A stretch of DNA of 64,000 nucleotides, taken from assembly GCA_950295325.1 (NCBI GenBank), contig OX485807.1:23905666-23969665 (forward strand), in the 5' to 3' direction. The notes under the pieces are model-generated. The model saw nothing but the letters and a program-made list of their open reading frames with translations, ran no database searches and was not told where the DNA came from. Source of the DNA: Polytrichum commune (Eukaryota > Streptophyta > Polytrichopsida > Polytrichales > Polytrichaceae). Within the stretch, counting starts at the first letter, position 1. Every line of letters starts with the position of its first letter. Of this stretch, positions 56,757 through 64,000 are shown piece after piece. Position numbers and translations under genes: made by a program.

Positions 56757-59700
56757 ATGGGGGAGAATGAAGACGATAGGGGAGGGAGACAAAACATGGA
56801 AGATGTTTTAGGAGCACTAGCCATGTTTATGGAGCAGAATAGAAGAAGTTCTGGGAGTCATGAGGCTACAAAAGCCCTCAAAGGTGTTGTTGATAAAGTT
56901 GGTAGATTTGAGGGGAAAAATATTACAAGTTTCTTGAGGGCATATGTATGTGAGTTTGAGGTGCATCAAGTAGAAGAGGGTCGTATGATGCAGACCTTTG
57001 ACTTAGCCGTGGTTCCCGAAATTCGTGAGAGAATCCAAGAGATTCGAGAGGATGCTAATGTGACATCTTGGGCTACATTTGAAGAGCATTTGAGAGATGA
57101 ATATTTTGATGAAGATTCTGAAATGATGAGTAAAAAGTCTTTTCTTGATTGGGTGGAGCAGCAGCCAGGGAGTGAGATGGGTCCAAGTGAGTTGTTAAGA
57201 GAATTTGGGAGAAAATACACACAGTTGCCGTTGGCAAAGAGGCGTCTTGAGACAAGAAAGGCGGAGCTATTTTTGCAAGCGACTGATAGTGCACTACATG
57301 ATAGGTTTTTTTTTGCTTCTAGGGCATAGAAGCACTGAAGGTGGGTTTACAAATGATTGGAAGAGGGTGGAGGAGACAGTGACTCTCGTGGCCAAACAAC
57401 AATGGGTAAAAACTAGAGAATTAGGGGGAAGAATGGAACCAACGTCAAGAATCGATGTGAAGGCTCCTGCGACGACTTTGCCGCCCTCTAGTCCGTCAAC
57501 ATCTTCGAAGGGTAAAACCTTAGATGAAGGAACCCTCGAGGAATTAATGGAAGGCATGAGAGAGCTGAAGGTGGAGATGGGTGTTTTGACAAAAGGCACA
57601 AAGTCATACTCTTCACGACCCAGTGAAGGCCCAAAGGAATTTGTGATGCGATGTATTTGGTGCAATGATCCAAATCACAAACGACGTGATTGTGGGTCGT
57701 ATGCTGATGTCATAAAGAGCGGTATTGTTACCTTTAAAGAAGGTAGAATCAGAGATGCTGCAACAGATGAGCCTCTAGACACTAACTTTGGGAGAGGAGG
57801 CATGAAGAAATTGATGGATGATAAATTGGGAAGGAATAATTTATCACGTAGTAAGGAGGTTGAATCTTATACAATTGGGACTGAGAACAAGATGAAAACA
57901 GCTACGCATGTATCTAGAGAAGTGATGGTGAGAGGAACACAAACCATAAGAAGTTTGACTGGGTGGGATGATCCAATCGATGCGACCACCATCAAAGCAT
58001 ATTTGATGAGTGAGCATGGAGAAAAAAAACCCTTTTGATGCATCAGTGGAGGTCAAAAGGGGAAGAAGTGGAGAAGAAGAAGTGGAGAAGAAGAAGAGGG
58101 ATACGAACCATCTAACAAAAGAAAGTCTCTAAGAGATGGGAAGATTATTCTAGAAGATGGACTTGCTAACAACACAAGGCAGAGGCATGCACCAAGACCA
58201 TAATCTACTACACGACAAGGAGCTGATTTTTCATTACCAAAGGAGAAGTGGGAGGAGATGATGAGTAGTAGCAAAGGAACTATAGAAGGAGACAATACCA
58301 AGGGAAAAGATAAGGCACCGGCCTACAAACTCCAATCTGATATTGAATCTTCAATTGATTTGAAGGGTATTTTGGAGGAGAAGATTTTAGATGCCAAAAT
58401 TGAATTTACTTTTAGAGAAGTTCTTGGTATTGCCAAGAAAAGATTTCATGAACTTATCATTGATGTGATAAAAATGAAGAGGCAAATGACTGCAGGAACA
58501 GTGATGGTGGAGGCATTGGATAGTGTAGTGACGAAAGAAGAAGATGATGAGATTGGGCAGATGTTTGCTTTAAGATGTGATAGTAAGGGTAGTAGTGACA
58601 AAATCAATGAACGAGAGGTCATTTCTTTGAAAAACAACGAGGAGGAAGAAAACACCGATAAGAGCCAAACAAATGAGGTTGTAATGGAGGTACAAGTAAC
58701 ACAATATGGAATTGATACAAATTGGAGGAATGATGGTGATGTGAGGACAATTTATATTCATCCCTTTTGGACAAGAGCTATTCCCGAAGCACGTATAAAA
58801 ATTGGAGGCCTTGGAGAGCCAATCTTAGCATTGATCGATCATGGCTCTGAGATTAATATCGTGTCCAAAAATATTTATAAGAAATGCAAATGGCCAATTG
58901 ATACCAACCATGGATGGGTGTTGAGAGCTGCCAACGATGGAAGAGATAGCCTTTATGAAGCATGTCCAGCAGTGGGGATCAAAATTGGAGACGTGGAGGT
59001 GGAGCAAAAAATTTTGTGCAAAATCAAGGAAGTTATCAAGCCATCTTGGGACAACCATACATCACTGCAACAAGGATGGAGACCAAGGTACGTGATCATG
59101 GTTTACAGTATGCCAAGATTCGTAGTCTTGATGGAAGAAGTCAATCTAATTTCTCACTGTGAGGCCAGATCATGAGAGGTATGGGGATCAACTTAGAGAT
59201 TCTCCTATGGTCTTTAAGCATGATGATTTTTTGGATTTTTAGGTTGCACACGTGGAGGATGGGGTACCACGGGTGCAAAGGAGTATTCTAGTATAACAAA
59301 CCCCAATGTACAAAGAAATAGTTATAGTATTTGGAATTTAGGAGATGAAGGATTTGTGAGTTTTCAAAAGGTAGAGAATTTAGATTCTACATATAGAAGA
59401 TCCACCAAAAAAATAGAAAAGAAACTAAAAAGAGTTGGTGTAATTTTGAATGATGAGTGTATTTCTGGAATTATTAGAGAAGAAGGATTTTCGGATGATG
59501 TTTTACGAGTTTTAGAGACTTTGCAAGGAGAGGTCATATCGTATGCCCAATTAGTAGTAGAGATTCATTCAATTGGGTTGTATGAAGAAATTTTAAAATT
59601 CGGTACGGAAGCAAGGATGGTTGGGAGTTATGAATTGAAAACTGAGGCAATGATGAATACCAAGTATAAAACCGTGGCTAAGAAGGTGAAGCCGGTGGCA

Positions 59701-61466
59701 ACACAACTCCCAACAGACTCTGAAGATCATATCAAGAAGGCTGAAGAAGAACCTAGATTGAGGGGGATAAGACATATTGGGCATAAGTTTACAGATGAAA
59801 CTTTGGCCAAACTGAAGATTGGAGGGGATGAGGTTTTAAATGAAGTTGAGAAGAAAAAGTTCAAGGAAATGATCTTCAGGCATGGTAAGGCTTTTGCTTC
59901 TTCACCGGATAAAATTGGATGTGTTAATCCAATGATTGTTGCTCCAATGGTTATTTTCACTGTTTCACATGTGCTTTGGGATTTAAAGCCAATTCCTGTA
60001 CCAAGAGCCTTGCTACCTAAGTTGGTGGATTTGTTGAAGGAAAAGTTGCAGATGGGAATATTGGAACCATCTATAGCCCCATATTCCAATCGTTGGTTCA
60101 TAGTGCCAAAGAAGTCTGGAGCTTTGAAATTTATCCAAGACATGCAACCAGCCAACAAAGTGAAAATTAGAAACAAATGATCAAGACCGATTGTAGATGA
60201 GATTGCTGAGGCGTTTGCGGGACATGTAATCTATTCCATTGGAGATCTTTACTCAGGTTATGATCAATTTCAGCTTGCATTGGAGAGTAGGGATTTAACA
60301 ACCATGAAGACACCATTGGGACTTATGAGAATATGTACTTTGCCTTAAGATGCTAGTAACTCAATGGCTCATATGCAAAGTGCCATGAACAGAATCATGA
60401 GGGAATTTGTACATGAGAAGACTAATCATTTTGTGGATGATATACCTATCAAATGTTGCAAAGAAGAGATCAAAGACTCTACATTGGATGCGGATGGTAG
60501 TAGAAGATTTGTGAAGGATCATATTGAAGATGTGGAGAAGATTTTGAAAAGGCTTGAGGAGGTGGATCTAACATTATCCATTGACAAGTCCAAATTTGGA
60601 GTTGATGAGATTTTGGTGATTGGACATTTATGTGGGAGATTCATTTTGGAAGATATATTTAGCAGATATGGTAGCATTGGTAAGATCAGGGCTGATCGAG
60701 GAGAATTATCTGCAACCGAGGTTAGAGTTTTTTTTAAAGACATGGTGTAAAGTTGAAATTGACAACTGCTTACAATCCCGAGGCAAATGGCAAGAGTGAG
60801 AGAGGACATCTTCCCATTGTAAATGCTCTTGTCAAGGCTTGTAGAGGTAAGCCCAAACATTGGCCAAGACTTCTACCATTTCCTTTATGGGCAAATAGAA
60901 CCACTCATATCACTATTACTGGATATATGCCTAGTGAGTTGATGTTAGGCCAGAAACCCATTATACCTATAGAGGATTCCGTACCTACGTGGTTAGTGTT
61001 GGATTGGGAGGATGGCATTACAAGATAAAGATTATTGGAGCTCTGAATTCAACAACTTGAAGGGTTGCCTAAAGATCAAGAGATTGCATTGGAGAAGTTG
61101 AAGGCTGCCAGGTTGCACCACAAAGAGAGGTTTGACAAGACTCACCGTTTGAGATCCAAACCAATTAATGTTGGAGATTGGGTGTTAGTATTTGATAGCA
61201 GTTTAGAGCATCAACATAGCACTTTAAAAAAATTTGCTCGAAGATGGTTTGGTCCATATGTGGTGATTGCAGTACATGACAATGGCACCTACTCTCTTTG
61301 TGAGTTGGATGGAACAAGATTGAAGATACCTATGGCTGGGAAGCGGGTAAAAGTATTTAGGAGGATAGATAGCATGTTTATTCCAAATGATTTTGCAAGT
61401 GTTGTGGATTTTGACTTGGACGAACAAGAAGATTCGGAGATATGTGAGTCTGATGAAGATATTTAG
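56757..61466 (+). pseudogene. gag-pol pseudogene of the decayed gypsy element
   Basis: Fragments in order: gag from ATG 56757 (MGENEDDRGG...), which shifts frame at a 9-T run (57306-57314); gag continued to 58037, with a CIWCNDPNHKRRDC zinc knuckle; a protease piece (58258-59175) with ALIDHGSEINIV, where D-H-G replaces D-T/S-G, shifting frame near 59010-59040; the reverse transcriptase N-part (59356-60180, with SNRWFIVPKKSG), closed by TGA at 60178; RT continued with another stop at 60346 and a FVDDIPIK active site; then an abrupt join near 60640 to the integrase core (IRADRGELSATE) and the integrase C-terminus (to 61466, with WFGPYVV). The connection and thumb of RT, RNase H and the integrase zinc region are missing. 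It cannot move on its own. Confidence 0.9.
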
Positions 61467-61508
61467 TTTGGCACATACCAGAGGATGTGCAGGTTTGGAA
61501 GGGGTGAA

Positions 61509-62035
61509 TGTCGTGAAGCAAAAAAATTTATGTCATGAAGCAAACTTTTACAAAAAAATTATATATATATATATATATATATTTGTTTGATTTCATAGAA
61601 TGTATAAAGGAAGGTTAAGAGTGATCACCTAGTTGTCTTGAGATAGTCGATTGTGTAAAGTTAGATAGTCGATAGTTATTCATAGAAAGTTTCTTAGAAA
61701 ATAGAGAGTTGTCTTAAGTTAATAATTAAAAGTTAGTTGATTGGTAGTTATCTATAGAAAGTTGCTTAGAAGATAGTGAATTATCTTAAGTTAGTAGTTA
61801 AGAGTTAGATAGTTGAGAGTTATCTATAGGAAGTTGCTAAAGAAAAGGTGAGTTGTCTTAAGTTAGGAGTATGGATGTCTAAAATGCGAATGGATATATA
61901 AAGATGGGGAAGAGGAAGTCTTCTCTCTCCTTGAACAATTTTCCACACTCTCATGTTTTCATCAAGTTTTTCAAGTTTTTGAGTCGAATTTTTCTCGTCC
62001 TTAATTTGATCTAGTTGAAGCTAGGAGCCCGGTGT
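61509..62035 (+). repeat. 3' LTR of decayed gypsy element, truncated
   Basis: Matches 56146-56670 with substitutions. A TA-repeat expansion (about 61560-61581) stands where the left LTR has 'aaaattaaaa' units. The TATA box is kept (about 61894-61902). Similarity ends at about 62035. Confidence 0.85.
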
Positions 62036-63958
62036 GGTACCATTTTTTGGTCTGAATGCTTAAGTTTTAGTTTTGAGATGTAAATGAATGTCAAATTTTA
62101 CTCAAGACTAGTGAAATAGTGAAGTATTAGACACTTAGTCACTCCGAAATGGAAACAGGCTAGGGAAGAAGAATTTCCTTTGCTGCCCAGAGTTTAGAAG
62201 GATATGAGGGGGCATGGAATTCACATGTGACAATTAGAAGTAGCACTTGGAATCCTAGCTGCAGACAGTCACCACCTTTTGAGGATAGAAGGATAAGAAG
62301 AAGGAAGGAGAAGAGAAGGGGGCATTGTAATTTTGATCCTCCTCTCGTGAAGAGAGTGAATTCCTCAACTCCCAGGGTGTGAAGCCCTTAATTTTATGTG
62401 TACAGTCTCTTTTTATATCAATACAAAGTGCCATTATTAAATCCTTCTTTAAGTTGTGAATGTGAAATTGAAAGTCTTGTGATTGGATCAGTGTGTGGAT
62501 GTCCTAGAGTTGTTACCACTGTGAAAGTGGGAAGTGTGAGTGTTGTTGTTAATGTGGAGTTGTGATTCAGGAGTGTGAAACTCTTGAATTGAATAGCACA
62601 TGTTTTATGATTGGATCGTAAACAGTCTAGTCCCAAATTTATGGGACAGTGTCTTAAGATTCTAAACTCTAAAACTACAGTTGATGTAGGGATAGTGAAT
62701 GTCCCTAGTTCGAAGTAAGACCCGAGAGAATCCATAATATCCTACTCTTGTGAAGGGAGTAGGACTTCGTTGTGTGATTTTGAAACTCTTGTGAACCCGG
62801 TGAAAGAACTTTCAATTCCTCTCAGGAGAAGATAACGAATAATCTACATATGGTAGTAATATCACAGAATTCTTCTGAGGGAATCTGGAGGTAGATAGTC
62901 ATCTTGTGACTGAATTTGAATACGAGAGTAGACTTGAGGTATATTCCCTGTGGAAGAGGCAAAATTGAGGTTGCTTGATGTGATAAAGTGTGCGCAACTC
63001 TTCGGGTTGTTGTGAGAATTCTTGTTTGAAATATAACTGTTTATGGGACATTGAAGTGTACATCTCCTACGCGTGGTTGGAGTGATTCAAATTTATACTT
63101 ACGCTGAACACTGAGAAGGACGAGAAGTCCAGTGGGCGTTAGGATTGGAAATCTTCTCAAGACGTGAGTACAGATAAAATAATTACAATACCTCAACCCC
63201 TTTTCTTTCACTCGTAATCATCAATCGAGGAGTGAATGTGAAATTTCATTCAGTAAAGGCATCAAACAACTCTGGAAGTTCATTGGGTAGGTTTATAATA
63301 CTCCTCTCGGGAAGAGAAGGAGAGAACCGTGTACCCTTTGAATTGATTTCCCTGACTTATTTCAAGGGAACTTAAGGACAGAAAGTCATGAGTTTAGTCG
63401 AATCGGTGTACGAGTGTAAGTTCTAGGAGCGAATAACTGTGAAGAGAGATGTTGTCTATATTCGTTGATAGGAGATATTCTATCATACTTAGTGATGTCT
63501 CTCTCTGAAGTCATGAGATTGTGTTTGAATACTGAGAAATTTGAAATCAGTATCTCTTTGATTCATAGAGAAGAGTGATCTCATCCTTGCCGCGAGAACT
63601 TTATTCCTTAGAATGAATACAGGGTGAGGAATATATGATTGAATTGATAAAAGGATCCCCGTTTTTCCCGAGAAAGGAATGATCTCTAACGAACCAGGTT
63701 CCAATTCTCTCGGGAGAAGTCATTGCGGAAGCGATGCATTACCATATGGAAGGACAGTTGTGAGATTATTGAATCTATGTGAGAAGAACAACAGATAGCT
63801 ATAGAGATTGTGAGATGGCGATCATGAATGTAATGGTGAGGAGCGAAGAGAGAATCTGTTCCACAAAGAATCCGCATCGGAGACGAAGAAATCGTGTGTG
63901 AAAGGAAGAAGTTGCAGGTGAGGAAAAAAGGCTGGGTGTGGGGGCTGAGCGCCCACTT
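62036..63958. other. unassigned DNA with recurring short inverted motifs
   Basis: No gene. Short imperfect inverted motifs of the kind CTCTCGTGAAGAGAG (about 62343), CTCTTGTGAAGGGAG (about 62745), CTCTCGGGAAGAGAA (about 63303) and TTCTCTCGGGAGAAG (about 63705) recur every few hundred bases. 'tttttatatcaatacaaagtg' near 62410 looks like promoter/polyadenylation sequence of an LTR. It may be part of another retroelement running off the window, but ends could not be defined. Confidence 0.35.
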
Positions 63959-64000
63959 ATCCCATATCGGTTGGGAGTTCCAGCAAAGGCAGGTATATAG
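63959..64000 (+). promoter_or_regulatory. USE-like box plus TATA, possible Pol III snRNA promoter
   Basis: ATCCCATATCG (63959-63969) matches the plant snRNA upstream sequence element RTCCCACATCG at 10 of 11 positions. TATATA follows at 63994-63999 after 24 nt, the spacing that in plants directs RNA polymerase III (U6-type) rather than Pol II. The transcript would start about 25 nt beyond the window. Such boxes also occur in repeats, so this is tentative. Confidence 0.35.

Larger units (their letters stand above)
56146..62035 (+). mobile_element. decayed Ty3/gypsy LTR retrotransposon with internal deletion
   Basis: Two similar but not identical LTRs (56146-56701 and 61509-62035) enclose broken gag-pol sequence. 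The left LTR has TGTC...GACA ends. The right LTR loses similarity after GCCCGGTGT (about 62035), so its last approximately 35 bp and the target duplication are missing. A primer-site candidate TGGTGCTTCCACTGAGAG starts at 56706, and a purine tract GGAAGGGG lies just before the right LTR (about 61497-61504). The LTR differences (a dozen or more substitutions plus indels by eye) make it much older than the element at 15271-26082. Confidence 0.9.

Overview
This is nuclear DNA of a land plant. The evidence is a BES1/BZR1 transcription factor gene with the family's conserved intron position, a cytosolic HSP90 ending in MEEVD, plant-type Ty3/gypsy retrotransposons, and Tourist-, Mutator- and Emigrant-like short transposons. 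The species cannot be fixed from sequence alone. Long gene-poor, repeat-filled stretches around compact genes would suit a seed-free plant such as a lycophyte or fern, but that is inference.

Layout. From 1 to about 36 kb I find no host gene. This part is a graveyard of mobile DNA: foldback and TIR elements with recognisable target duplications (2.9-3.5, 4.2-5.1, 27.4-27.8, 30.2-30.6 and 32.3-33.3 kb, two of them nested), a SINE (11.1 kb), long inverted repeats (29.1, 31.5 and 35.6 kb), and one complete, apparently very young Ty3/gypsy element on the minus strand (15271-26082). That element has 1801-bp LTRs that look identical, a 5-bp target duplication and an uninterrupted 2079-codon gag-pol.

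From 36.6 kb the base composition changes to GC-richer DNA with many microsatellites, which leads into the BZR gene (39920-41754, plus strand, two exons). Convergent to it is an intron-rich minus-strand gene (about 50.0 to 44.2 kb). Its small exons, joined in consistent phase, encode a DUF4097/FAM185A-like beta-repeat protein. The HSP90 gene (52094-54481, plus strand, two exons) follows. A decayed duplicate of one exon of the DUF4097-like gene lies just 3' of HSP90.

From 56.1 to 62.0 kb is a second, broken Ty3/gypsy element with diverged LTRs, frameshifts, stops and an internal deletion that removed RNase H and the integrase N-terminus. The last 2 kb is unassigned. It ends in a possible snRNA-type promoter (USE-like box plus TATA at Pol III spacing) whose transcript would lie outside the window.

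The host genes are not an operon or a pathway: a brassinosteroid-signalling-type regulator, a chaperone and a putative adhesin-fold protein are simply neighbours. No wholly new gene system was found. The most distinctive items are the mirror-image primer-site-like sequences at both inner LTR edges of the young gypsy element, the nested MITEs with TIR-unit amplification, and an intron made almost entirely of an inverted duplication.
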